A stretch of 64,000 bases of DNA from Mycoemilia scoparia (lineage: Eukaryota; Kickxellomycota; Kickxellomycetes; Kickxellales; Kickxellaceae): contig JANBPU010000045.1 of assembly GCA_027575805.1 (NCBI GenBank), forward strand, positions 37,068 through 101,067. Reading direction: 5' to 3'. Position 1 is the first letter of the stretch, and every line of letters starts with the position of its first letter. Both the position numbers and the translations under genes were made by a program. Shown here piece after piece: positions 22,082-32,792 of the stretch. The notes beneath the pieces are model-generated. The model ran no database searches, was not told the origin of the DNA, and worked only from the letters and a program-made list of their open reading frames with translations.

Positions 22082-24278
22082 CTAAGCATCCCCAATCGAA
22101 GCAGGAGTCATCAGTGGAGCAGGGCCAATTCTCAGAGCAGACTTTGTATCAATCTTGATAAACTTGTCATCATTTTCCAGATATTTCCAAACAGTCAGGT
22201 GATTTCCAAATGGCCTTGGCTCACAAGCATAGACATAGCCAAGCGGGACATCCATATCGGGCATGTGTGTTGATGGAATATCCATGAAGTATGACAGCAG
22301 TGTCCTGACCATGGCTCTGTGGCTGATTATTGTAACAGAATGTCGCTTGCGTTCCAGTTCGACAATTATTTGCTGCAGTTTTTGAACAACATCTGCATAT
22401 GACTCTCCGCCTATACCAGGGTACCGGTAATAGAACTTGTTTCTCATTCGGGCTTCATATTCTTCTGGATACAACTTTTTGATTTCTTCGTAGGTCATGC
22501 CTTCGCGCTTTCCAGCATAAATTTCGTTGAGGGCTCGAAGATTTCGGATGGTAAATTCTTCTGGATCAAAGAACGCAGACGTCTGCATGGATCTTTTAAG
22601 CATCGATGTCCATATCTCGCACTTTTGCTGTGTGGTTTCATTTACAGACGATGTGTCTGAGGTGGCTGCGGAGCTATTGAACATTGGTTCTGGGTCTGGC
22701 TCATGTACTGAATTTGTATTCGAAGAGCCGTCATAGCCCATTTCACAATGTTCAAATCCCTTTTCATCCGAACTTAAAAGCAACTTTTGTCTCTGTTGTT
22801 GTAGCCTCTGCTGCTGGAGGCGATCCGAAAATTCAGACATCTGCTGTTTAATGAATTTTGCTAGGGCAGCAGCGTATTTGTGTCCTTTTGCGGAAAGTGG
22901 TGCGTCGCCGCCGATCCTACCCAACACATTGTCCTCGCTCTGACCATGCCTCGATATAAAAATGATACGTGGTTGGAGATTTATGTTCATTAGATAAAAT
23001 ACACATTGGCTCTCGATATATCCTTGGATATTGTGAGCAATTACTTTTTTGCCGACATCTACTATTTTACAATACTGTGCGTCTCGATTTTCCTCATAGT
23101 CACCAAGGGGTGTGTATGCACGCTCATAATTCTTTAGTCGGGCTCTAAAATCGGCCTCCGCAATGGCAGGGTCTACGCCAATATAGTCGGGACCCTTGGT
23201 CTTTAGTTTTATATTTCGACTTATGATGTCCTGATCATTACATATACTTTCCACAAAGAGGACATTGATGTCAGGCTCTAGATCAAGTCTGTTTAAAATT
23301 TCTCGCCTCCGTGGGATTGTGGAATTGGTGGCATCATGTATAGCAATTTGGCCGCCAGATTGCAGCCACCTAATAAGGTCTTCCAGAACATCCATGGCAA
23401 CTTTATTTCGAATATACCGAGCCTTTTCGTTGTTTGGATCAAAGAATGCAGACGAATGCCTCCGCCCTCTACCTCCACACTCACCATCGCTTTGGCACTG
23501 ACTACACGGCGATCCATCTCTTTGGAAAACCTCCGGTGATATATATGATTTATTCGTTTTGTTTAAAAGGCCCTTTTGCAATATTTTTTGTGGTACAATA
23601 TCCGTATCCATTGCAGCATCGGCAATGTTACCAGAATCTGTCCGACTAGCAGTGGCAGTGACACTAGTATCAGCAATTGAACTTGCGCCTGCACCTGCAG
23701 CAACAGCAGCAGCATCGTCAGCAACAAGGCGGCGTCGATCACCAACATTAAAAATCTAAAACATCCACATAAAAAAGTAAATTAGAATCTAAGCCACATG
23801 ATCAAAGTAGCAGAAGAAAAGAAATAAAACAATTTTGGGTTATTGTGAAATTCATAAATACCTTTGTGTTGAACCCAAGCCACGATAAATACCGCTTGAG
23901 TTTTTTGACGATATAGCTTTTTCCTCTGGCGGGGAGACCAACCATTATAACGACCAATTTGTGGTCTCCTTCCTGATAAGACGACCCAGGGCCTAAACAC
24001 ACACAAACACACGTACATACATACATACATCAATATATTTAAAAATGCCAGACTTATCATGACAATATATAATGATGCATAAGAAATGCAGAGCCAAGGG
24101 AAAGGAGGGCAGCATAACAGTACCCAAAACTCGGAAAACCGATGCACATGTACACATATTTTTGTTGGCAAAATGGGATGATGATGTGATGATGGTACTA
24201 ACCATAGCGCTGGACCGGCACATGTAGCGAGCCAAGATAAGGAACGGGCGATATATTATATGCTACCGGAGATGGCAT
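22082..24278 (-). CDS. PFKFB: 6-phosphofructo-2-kinase / fructose-2,6-bisphosphatase
   Basis: A bifunctional enzyme that sets fructose-2,6-bisphosphate and so glycolytic flux. Exons: 24278-24203, 23992-23862 and 23755-22082; phases agree and the product is 626 residues. The kinase P-loop GLPARGKS is at 44-51. Exon 3 begins with IFNVGDRRR, the expected continuation. About 90 residues of low-complexity sequence (about 79-170, Ala/Asp/Ser then Cys/Gly-rich) interrupt the kinase before [13 protein letters not shown], as in some fungal enzymes. The phosphatase domain has RHGQSEDN with the phospho-acceptor His at 339, the EGMTYEEI region and a second His at 548 in SHRAMVRT, so both activities look intact. 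A Gln/Ser-rich insert of about 75 residues lies within the phosphatase. The frame stays open upstream of the ATG to about 24373, so a longer N-terminus with another exon is possible. Confidence 0.95.
23997..24030. repeat. CA / CATA repeat in PFK-2 intron 1
   Basis: ACAC units followed by CATA units adjoin the acceptor of intron 1 (minus strand). Confidence 0.8.
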
Positions 24279-27042
24279 ATTTAGGAAACAAAAAGGAGGA
24301 TAGTAATACCAATGACAAAGGCGGTTACAGCAGCGGCTATAGTAGTTATATTTAATAGCTGAGGCGATGTGACCTAAAAGAAAAGTTAATCCATCATGTT
24401 AGTATAATTTTAATCCAGAACTCAGAGTCTGAAGAAGCACAGGTGTGAATCATTTAATCAATTTGCTCAAGCGTAGTGGATATAGCTTTGGGCGCAGCCA
24501 GTGCAAAAGTGCATGCATCAATACAATCGAGCCAGAAGAGCAGCACTACCAACTAGGAGAAAACCACCTAAATCGTAATGAAGATCGCTGCAGCCAAGAG
24601 AAGCGCTTACCTTGACTAAAGAGAACACAAGTGCAGGCCTATCTAGAAAATGGGTCGAATTCCAGACTAGAAGTGGAAACGAAATGAGCCAAAAATACAG
24701 AAAAAAGAATCAAAGAAGCAAGAAAGCCCAGGATGATAATAGACTGAGACCTCAAAAATAAAGGACAAGGTGCAAGAAAGGAAATGTTTTGAACAAAGAC
24801 AGACAGGCACACGGGCGGAACAAAATGGCGGTGTGTCCTATAATACTTTGCCAATAAGGCAGCAAGCGATGGACGTCCCAGATATGCGTACTTGGCCCAA
24901 TATGGTATGAGAGCCAGGCAGAATCAATTACAAAGTTTGCTTCCAATAGGCTTGACAGAAAGAAAGAATTGCAACCAAAGTGGAGCGGAGAGCAAGAGGA
25001 TAGCTGTAACTGTTAGAGTGAAATAGTTGAAAGGGCAGCGATGAGACGATTCAAAAAGGAACCAGTCAGATCGAGAACAAGAAGGGCCTATTTATTGGTG
25101 TTGGGCCATAGCATATCCACGCGCACACGTACAAGGGCAATCCCAAGTCCACAGACGCCAGCCGAACATATCAAACCCATCTCGAATTCCTGTTGCCAAG
25201 CACTTGTGAATGGCTCAGAAATTGGGCAGTGATGTGGCTAGGAATTGGGGTGCCGATTGATGGGCTGATAAAAATTTGACTGCTGCTGCTGTCGTCTTTG
25301 TTTCTTGACTCTCTCTTGGGGGTTGAGTAGCCAGCTGCCTGGCCGGCATGTGCACGGCTGGCCCTTACTGAACTGTGCCCGCAGCCAAGGCCTATTCTGG
25401 AGCCCAAGAACATGTTTTTTCTGCTGTTAGGACTATTGTGTGGCTGATATTTGCAAAGCGCCGTTCTTTCAGCCCACTTTCTATCATAGAACTCTCTCTC
25501 TCTCCAGATATTTCAAACAAGCATATGGCGGGTACTCCACCGAAAGGGAACAGGCTGGCAACCTTATGCATTCCCTGCAAATAAGCCCGCAAGCTGTGCA
25601 TTTAAGCTGGAGTCTCGGTGATGGCTGGCTAGTATCAGAGGGAATATCCTAGTACTGCCCTTTTGGAGGAGACTGTACTGCCATATAGGAGGGCGCTTGT
25701 GACTCAGGAGACAAGGATGGGACAATGCCTTGGCTCCAAAGCCCAGGAGCCCTGCAAGCTAGTCGGCGGATAGTGAAGCTCAGGCTTCTGCAGAGGCAGC
25801 ATCACAACACATGAGATCCATTCAGGGCCCCTGCAATCGGGCTCTCGCCAGGGTGGCGCTGTCGTGTGCTGTCCATTGTTGTGCTGGCAGATCACCGTAA
25901 GCCTTTGTTTTCTGTTTTTCCGCCCTCGCTTATAAGGATTGTTATTACTGTCGCTCTTGCTGATGACTCTTGTTTGGTACAATCAGCAACATCCAACACA
26001 AATAGCCAGCATGGCAATCCGTTGCTTTCGCTTTGCTTTGAAGGCCTTCCTCTCTGACCTCTGGGCTCAGATGTTGCTATTGCGTCTGGCTGCCTGCTTA
26101 TCTCTCCATCGTAAATCATGTAGAATCTTGGCCATTCAATCATGCTTCCCACACTGCTATGGTTCTGCCAGGGCTAATGCCCAAGCCTGTTGCACTAGAC
26201 TTTTCTTTACATAATTAGGCTCATATGCTTCCTCGGGCCCGTGTGTCTGAGAATCCATTGGGTTTACCGAGCAACGGCCTTATTGCCAGGCGGCACAGCT
26301 CGTCACGTAGCCCACCTTCCTTCTATTTCTCCGGACACATGTCTCACCCTTCAATGGCTGGGCTGACCCCACACACTATCCACGTCGAGTATAATACGAA
26401 GCCAGCCACGCTACAAACAAATGTCCCAATAACAAATTTAACAACAGCCCCCATCGTCCCCAATCCTCCACACGCGATCACTTTTGGGGTCTGCCATGGT
26501 TTGATGCAACAAAGCGGCACATGAATCACCCGCCTGGCTATTCCAAAGAAGGTTGCATGGCGTCTGCACTATGGAGACTACTAGTGGGAACCCCATACAG
26601 CCAAAGTGAGTCAAGTTACATGCTGTTGTAGTCGCCTTGCAGCAGCTGCTGGTATATCAGATATTGCCAGTAATTACCCTCCCACATTCTCCCATACCAC
26701 ACCCAAATTACCAGCTGCAGAGCTGTGCGTGCCATATGCTGCTATTCGTGCACAAAGTATGTGGTGGCTGGTCATTGAAAGTTATTACCATTCTGTTTCT
26801 GTTACTACCACCACCCCTCCTCAGCAAGCGATGAGGTGGCACGTATTTTAGGCTGCTGCCAGCTTTTTCTTCAATCTATCGGCTCCATCAATCGTGGATG
26901 GGCAACTGTGAGTTTTACAATGCATTGGTATTGATAATGTGATACTGAGACGAAAAATATCAACAAAATCCAACTATTAGAGTGCTACAAGTAGCGACAG
27001 TAGTGAAAGATAAACTACTGCTGTTGCTACACAGGAATATTT
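24279..27042. other. long intergenic stretch, no recognised gene
   Basis: A 2.76-kb region upstream of the PFK-2 gene and downstream of the S9 peptidase. Frames up to about 100 codons exist (for example 25892-26152 minus, 26225-26524 plus), but they overlap each other, lack domains and look random. A 30-residue hydrophobic minus-strand tail (24373-24281) ends two bases before the PFK-2 ATG. The size suggests a long 5' leader or an unrecognised non-coding RNA; I see no direct evidence for either. Confidence 0.5.
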
Positions 27043-29124
27043 CTACTCGCTTGGTGGAGTATAAGGGTCGGCAGGCTCATATCCAAACACCTTTCCAAAG
27101 AACCAAAACTGGTGCTCAATACATCTTATAATGTTCGCTGCTTTGCGGAAGCCATGCTGCTCACCAGCAAATTCGACGTATGACACTGTCAGCCCCTTCT
27201 TCTTTAAGGCATCGACCATTATTATGGCCTGGGATGGAGGAACAACCTTATCCTCGTCGCCTTGGAAAATAACCACCGGGCATGCCAGCTTATCGACATG
27301 GTATATGGGCGAGCGTTCGATATACAGTTCCTTCTTTTCTGGATAAGGTCCAATAAGCTTGACTGGGTATTTTGCTTCGAACTTGTGTGTCTCCTTTGCC
27401 AATAGCTCAAGGTCACTGATTCCATACAAGCTTGCACCCGCGCCAAATACTTCTGGATGGAATGTCAGGGCTGCCAGGGTAATGTATCCACCAGCACTTC
27501 CTCCCATTATAGACAGCTTCTTACGATCAACGTAACCCTCCTTGGCCAGATAAAGTGCTGCATTGCAACAGTCATCAACATCAACAATGCCCATATTAGG
27601 GTACAATCTTTCGCGGTATTCTCTTCCGTATCCGGTTGATCCGCCATAGTTGACATCAACGACCCCGTATCCGCGGGATGTCCAGTATTGTACCTTGGGG
27701 TTAAAGACATTGGTGGTTGCTGCACTAGGCCCACCATGAGACAGGACTAGAAGCGGGGGAAGATCGTCTTGCGGACCAACAAAATCGGCATTCTTTGGTG
27801 GATAGTAGAATGCAAATGCAGTTTTGCCGTTATTAGTCGGGAATTCGATTTCTTTGGGCTGTGAAATATATGCTGGGTCCCACTGGGGCGATTCGATGCC
27901 GTATAACTTGGTGATGTTGCTGGAATTGGCATTATCGTTCAATGGGTACAGATAAAAGGTGTATCCAGATGTTGGGCTGCCCGCACTGATTATCAATACC
28001 TCCTCCCCGGCTATCTCTGTGGTCCCCAGCCACGAAATAGATGTCCAGTCAGGAATATCAAGGTCTTCTACGGTTTTGTTTGCTACATCGATCTTGACTA
28101 GATGAAGTTTTCCTTCAAGTTCGTATCTGCCAATTATTGTGTTGGGCTTTGATTTTAGAGGAGCATAAGACTGGTAGCCGAAAAACCATTCGGGAAGTGC
28201 AAAATCGGCCTTGATGGCTGACGGCAAACAAGGGACGGGTTGGTTCTCGTGGTCCAGGACATAGGGGTTCCAGTAATTGTCTGGATCCGATATGCAATAC
28301 AGGTTACCTTCTGAATCATAGCGAGGTTGGTATGTGCTGGTTGGCTGGTAGCAGTCATTGGAAATGATGATTTCGGAAGGAACAAGCTTTTCTGGAAGTT
28401 CATTCTCATCTTGGATATCCAGGTTTTCCCTGAACAGGTGGGTGTGGTCCCAATTCATGTTGGGGTGGCTCCATGCATAGAAGGTCACTTCGTTGTGAAT
28501 AACTGGGTTTACTGCTGGTGATGATACAAAGTCATAGCCGTCAACGAGCACGCTTTCGGCAGTGCCTTCTTTCTCTGCTTTGTCGAGCTGTTCGGAATCG
28601 CTTGGAAGAGCAACCGCCACGAGCACATTGTCTGGCTCTTGCAGGGTTTGACCTGTATGGTCCTCACGAACAGCCAACACAAACTTCTTGGAAGGATGAA
28701 TAGCAAAGCTAGCATAGCGGTAGTTGTCGTTCTTGGGTCCTATGCGGATGGGTGCAGCCGAGTCTTTATTTGTGTCCAAGAAGTATATACCGTTATCATC
28801 CCAGTTCGAAAAGACAATGATGCCGTCATAGACAGTGAAGGCACCACCACCATATTCATGGACTTTGTTGCGGACATTAAATGGTATTGGGATATACTCG
28901 GTTGTCTGTTGGTCCTCTGATGTAGTACCGGTAATAGTCAAGCCCACAATAGTGCGACGGCCGCCTTCGTGTGGTCTCCCTTCAATCCAGTACAGCTTTC
29001 CAGGAACAACCGGGTCGACAACTGGGTTCTCGATTGATGTGGTTGCAGCTGCAACTTCCGCGGCTTTGACGGGACTTTTCCATGAGCCGTATTTCGATAC
29101 AGTGGGATTCCCTTGAGTAGTCAT
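27043..29124 (-). CDS. prolyl-oligopeptidase family (S9) dipeptidyl/acylaminoacyl peptidase
   Basis: A serine peptidase of 693 residues, single exon, with no signal peptide or membrane anchor, so probably cytosolic. The N-terminal roughly 410 residues form a beta-propeller-like region with repeated W/Y and G patterns. The C-terminal alpha/beta hydrolase holds the nucleophile motif GGSAGGY (Ser543), the acid in GDEDKVVPP (Asp625) and the base in GEQHGFR (His657), an intact triad. The arrangement is that of bacterial and fungal S9C-type enzymes that release dipeptides or acylated residues; the exact specificity cannot be read from sequence. The first ATG gives a short polar N-terminus and no better start is seen. 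Codon use resembles its neighbours, so recent transfer is not indicated. Confidence 0.93.
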   Translation of the reverse strand: MTTQGNPTVSKYGSWKSPVKAAEVAAATTSIENPVVDPVVPGKLYWIEGRPHEGGRRTIVGLTITGTTSEDQQTTEYIPIPFNVRNKVHEYGGGAFTVYDGIIVFSNWDDNGIYFLDTNKDSAAPIRIGPKNDNYRYASFAIHPSKKFVLAVREDHTGQTLQEPDNVLVAVALPSDSEQLDKAEKEGTAESVLVDGYDFVSSPAVNPVIHNEVTFYAWSHPNMNWDHTHLFRENLDIQDENELPEKLVPSEIIISNDCYQPTSTYQPRYDSEGNLYCISDPDNYWNPYVLDHENQPVPCLPSAIKADFALPEWFFGYQSYAPLKSKPNTIIGRYELEGKLHLVKIDVANKTVEDLDIPDWTSISWLGTTEIAGEEVLIISAGSPTSGYTFYLYPLNDNANSSNITKLYGIESPQWDPAYISQPKEIEFPTNNGKTAFAFYYPPKNADFVGPQDDLPPLLVLSHGGPSAATTNVFNPKVQYWTSRGYGVVDVNYGGSTGYGREYRERLYPNMGIVDVDDCCNAALYLAKEGYVDRKKLSIMGGSAGGYITLAALTFHPEVFGAGASLYGISDLELLAKETHKFEAKYPVKLIGPYPEKKELYIERSPIYHVDKLACPVVIFQGDEDKVVPPSQAIIMVDALKKKGLTVSYVEFAGEQHGFRKAANIIRCIEHQFWFFGKVFGYEPADPYTPPSE

Positions 29125-29844
29125 AGCTTATAATCGTGCAAAGCTATTCTTCAAATAAACGAGAAGAGAAAGAAAAAGATAAGATACAAAAAAGTGGATT
29201 GGACAAGAGGAAGTACCTTTACTTGCCAGGATCGCCAAATCTTGATCCTATATGCTAGGGTGACGTAGTGTCTGATGGTGGTACACATGTGCGTGTGTGT
29301 GTGAATTAAAAAAAGAATTGTGTATGTGGGAGAGTTGACAATTGGGCAAGTGGCAGCACCAGGACTGCAATTTTGAGAAAACTACAGTTTTTATCAATCG
29401 AGTTGTATGGGCTACGACTATGGCGCTATGGCATCAGTGCAAAATCGAGCAACATTTGCAATAAAAACAGTAGGTGTTTACTTGAACTGGATGCTGGTAT
29501 TTCCCAGCAAAGGCTGCAGTGCCAGGACCAGGGGTTTGCAAGCAGGCCGTTTCCTTGACATTATTATCAGACACACTGTTTAGCTAATTGTGGTTGGACT
29601 GCTTAAAGAGCAATTAAGAATTAAAGCCACACTGCAAAGAAGCATAGAATAATTAGCCAAAACAGTTGTATTTGTAAATTATTCACAAAGCAGGACATTA
29701 ATATGGGTAATAATTCTTGAAGGGTACCTTTTGGCAGCCGCCAATGATTATAGGGACAATCGCAGCCAAATGAGCGACTAACCCTTCAAAAACAATATCA
29801 CATATTCGAAAATTGGATTCGGTAATAAAAATGCAATAAACACA
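29125..29844. other. intergenic with one MITE copy
   Basis: The 720-bp gap between the S9 peptidase start and the ECD stop. Apart from the inverted-repeat element at 29704-29802 nothing is recognised. Confidence 0.6.
29704..29802 (-). mobile_element. MITE-like inverted-repeat element, copy E
   Basis: A 99-bp element flanked by TA on both sides. Its ends are imperfect inverted repeats (TGGGTAATAATTCTTGAAGG on the left, and the complement of CCCTTCAAAAACAATATCACA on the right). Read on minus it contains the family core CATTTGGCTGCGATTG. It lies in the intergenic DNA downstream of ECD. It is non-coding and far too short for a transposase, consistent with a Tc1/mariner-type MITE. Confidence 0.75.
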
Positions 29845-32316
29845 TTATCTTTTATCTCCATGTCCTTCACCATCATGGTCTGTGGGAGGCTGGTAGTTGA
29901 ACTGGCCAAGTAGCGTCCCTGCAGGACCGGGAAGACCCTGCTGGGATTTGAATGAAGAAAGGATATTTTGTGCCAAGTTTAAGTCAATATCAACCTCGCG
30001 GTCAGAATCGCTATCAGTAGATTCTGGATCATTGTCCAATTTTGATGTCTTTTTATATTTGGCTGGCTGAGATTTGACAAAGGATTTTCCAACTTTGGTC
30101 TTGTCCAGCTCAGCGTCCATTCTTTTCATCAATTCCTCGATATTGTCCTTCTCACTATCCGAGTCATCGTTAATGTGTGGCTTATCATCGGGTAATTTCT
30201 CAGACATTTTCTTGGGTAGGCCTGAGTTAGTAAACTGGCTCTCTCCAACGACAGATTTTAAAACATTCATGATACCTTTGGGATCAAAGTCGACCTCTTC
30301 ATCGCTATAACCAGATTGCGAATCGCTATAATCGTCAGCACCATCGTCGTCACCGTCGCTTGACACCCATTCACTATGGTTACAGATAAACAGACATTTC
30401 ACTCAGCTATTAACAAACAGTATCAAAATTAGGCATATTTCATCTATTTGTGCACTTACTCATCAAGTTCAACGCCATCAAGTCCAGACTCGCCTTCTTC
30501 AAGGAATTTTTGGAACTTTTCGAGCGTTGATCCCAATCTGGTTGCCGATTCATTTTCGATATACTGCGATATTTTTTCTGTGTCGCTTTCTTCGTTGCCT
30601 TTCTCACTATCAGAATCGATCTATAGGACAATTTATACAATATATATATATATATATATATATACAATTGATTAGTTATGTTATTATACTCATGTATATT
30701 TCATGGTATGATCAACAAAATAACACACCTTTGCCTGTTTTAGCTTTGCCTCTGCACTTTTTAGGATTTCTTCAAGATCTTCTGGTTCAATAAACATCCA
30801 TTCATCACCATCTTCAGGAGTATCATCTATCAAATCTTCAGGTGATGTTGTATCTGGACTTTGTAGAATTTCAATGATCTTTTTGGTAGCAAGGATCTGG
30901 CTTTGATTACCAGATCCTGCAGAAATAGAACTATCCTCTTTCTGACCTTCTTTGATCTCTGACATTTTGTTCGGATCAAAAAAGTTTTTTGCCGCCAACA
31001 GCTTTTCTTTGTACACTTTGGACCCTTCAATCGATTCACCAAAGTAACCCATCTTTTTTAGATTATCGAGGTATTTGGTAAATTTCTCGCTTTTCTACAT
31101 TGCACAAAAAAACGAATTGAAGAGATTATGGACCAAATATATTATCAAAGAATTTTTTTATTGATATTGCTTACATATACATCGCTGTTTACATGGCTTT
31201 TCTTTGTTTCTTTGATTGCTTCCGTATAAAATATTTCGAACCCACACGCAATTTTTGCTCCCAATAAAGCAGCCTTATGGCCAGGTTGTCCGGAACTTGG
31301 GACAGAAAATGTTTTTGGTGGATCAAAATGCTGACCCATCAGTTTCGCATACTGGACGCGGTGCATTTTAACTGTAGTGGTTATTGAATTTTCTGGTGGG
31401 AAATGTGTCATCACATCGCAGACCTTCATTTGAATGGGATCTCGTGTATAGAATGATTCCACAGCTTGAGAAATTATTTTTGGGGAGTTTTTGAGTAGCT
31501 TTGCTACTTGCATTGGTATTTTGCATTTGACGTGGTGTAATATTTCCTTGGCCTTTCCTGGATAACCATCCAGCTTGGCGAATGCTGCTTCCTCTATTCT
31601 TTCATTGACTTTGGTTTCATATGGGCGAGCTTTCAAGATATTTAAGGCTTCCTGAATTTGAATATGTTTTCTGTCATTGGGAATTGGCGCGAGTGACCTG
31701 GGTATGATATGGAGATGTCCTTGGTAGATATATACTCTGTTTTTGCTATTCGTTGGTTGAATCCAGCTTGGCAGTGTAAGTGATGCTTCGGCTAAAAGAA
31801 ATTGTCCATCTGCGTCGTTAAGTCTATAATAAATAAATAAATAAGTTTAGTTGTCGAATAAAGGGCTGTCAATTGGTTGATGCTATCATACACCCGAGTT
31901 TTAATTCTTACATTATAGCCAGATCTGGGAATCCTTTACTGATGTAGCGTAGAATCCATACTATAAACCATTCATCGCTTATAGCATCGCTAAAACAAGT
32001 GGAACCCTTCAAACAAGATGCTAATGTAAATAAAATGAAATTATATTTTAACAAATTGAGTTGCTATCAATGCATGATATTTACATAATGTTTGTTAATA
32101 TGAGAAATTGGACTTGCTTGTTTCGATCTGGTCCACATGTAGCTCAAATTCTTCATTATTCCAGAGATATTCGTTTGTGTATGGCCGAATCAATGAGAAT
32201 ACCTTGTCTTTAATATCATTTAAACTTTGTCCATTGTGTGGTCCGGCATTTGTAGGAATGAGGTAATAATCTATCTGATCTGGAATAAGCTCTACTCCCG
32301 AAAATAAGTCTTCCAT
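29845..32316 (-). CDS. ECD: Ecdysoneless (ECD/SGT1-type) protein
   Basis: A homologue of Ecdysoneless, an acidic nuclear/cytoplasmic protein linked in animals to splicing (PRP8 interaction) and cell-cycle control. Six exons on minus fit: 32316-32118, 32020-31912, 31823-31175, 31094-30729, 30620-30460 and 30373-29845, giving 670 residues (human about 644). Hallmarks: DEWFIVWILRYISKGFPDL, DGQFLLAEASLTLPSWIQP, NRVYIYQGHLHIIP in the N-terminal domain; an acidic Ser/Asp/Glu-rich C-terminal part. Intron 1 seems to use a GC donor (AA|GCAAGT), because no GT donor before the in-frame stop keeps the phase while giving the family sequence; the weaker alternative is GT at HVDQ with an acceptor inside exon 2. 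Intron 4 carries an AT array. It is divergent from the mitoribosomal gene. Confidence 0.92.
30639..30664. repeat. AT dinucleotide repeat in ECD intron 4
   Basis: About 12 TA units lie close to the acceptor of the fourth intron of ECD (minus strand). Confidence 0.9.
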
Positions 32317-32792
32317 ATTGAAATGCTCGTGACAACTGGTTTAAAAATTTTGTACTTTGTAGTATTTAAAATGGTTATAGAAAGTGGTAAAAGTATGGGA
32401 TGTATAGTGAAATGGTTAGATTTCACAAGGCTCTAGACACTAGTGTATGTGGTATACAGCTACCTCCCTAGGAGTAATAAAAAAGCTTAATCATCGCTAG
32501 ACTTTAGGCAAGATGGGTCCCCAGGAGTTGCATATGAAATTGCTGATGGTTGGACCAAAATACGAGAGTCTATTTCTGCCTACAATATGCTTGATCCCAA
32601 GTGAAATATTCCCATCTAGTCATATTTGCTTAGGCACTCTGATCCGATTGGTACAGATCTGATCAATGACTTTTTCTCTCTATCAGCTGTTGATACTCTT
32701 GGGTGATTAAGGCCAAGTTACATTATTTGACCTTTCAAAAATTCGCTCTATGCAAGCCTGTGTTTCTTGTTCTTAAATTTTAGCACTCAAAA
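32317..32792. promoter_or_regulatory. divergent promoter region with dispersed repeat
   Basis: A 476-bp gap between the divergent start codons of ECD and the mitoribosomal gene. It contains the repeat at 32441-32500 shared with 44380-44427. No other element is clear. Confidence 0.5.
32441..32500 (+). repeat. short dispersed repeat, copy 1
   Basis: Roughly 55-60 bp shared in inverted orientation with 44380-44427. Most of the shared sequence is near identical (TAGTGTATGTGG, ATACAGCTACCTCC, TAGGAG, AATAA), ending in CTTAATCATCG. It has no coding content and its ends are not clearly defined. Confidence 0.7.

Noticed and set aside
25892..26524. Frames of 80-100 codons on both strands in the 24-27 kb gap
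   Set aside because: They overlap mutually and show no conserved patterns or plausible start context.
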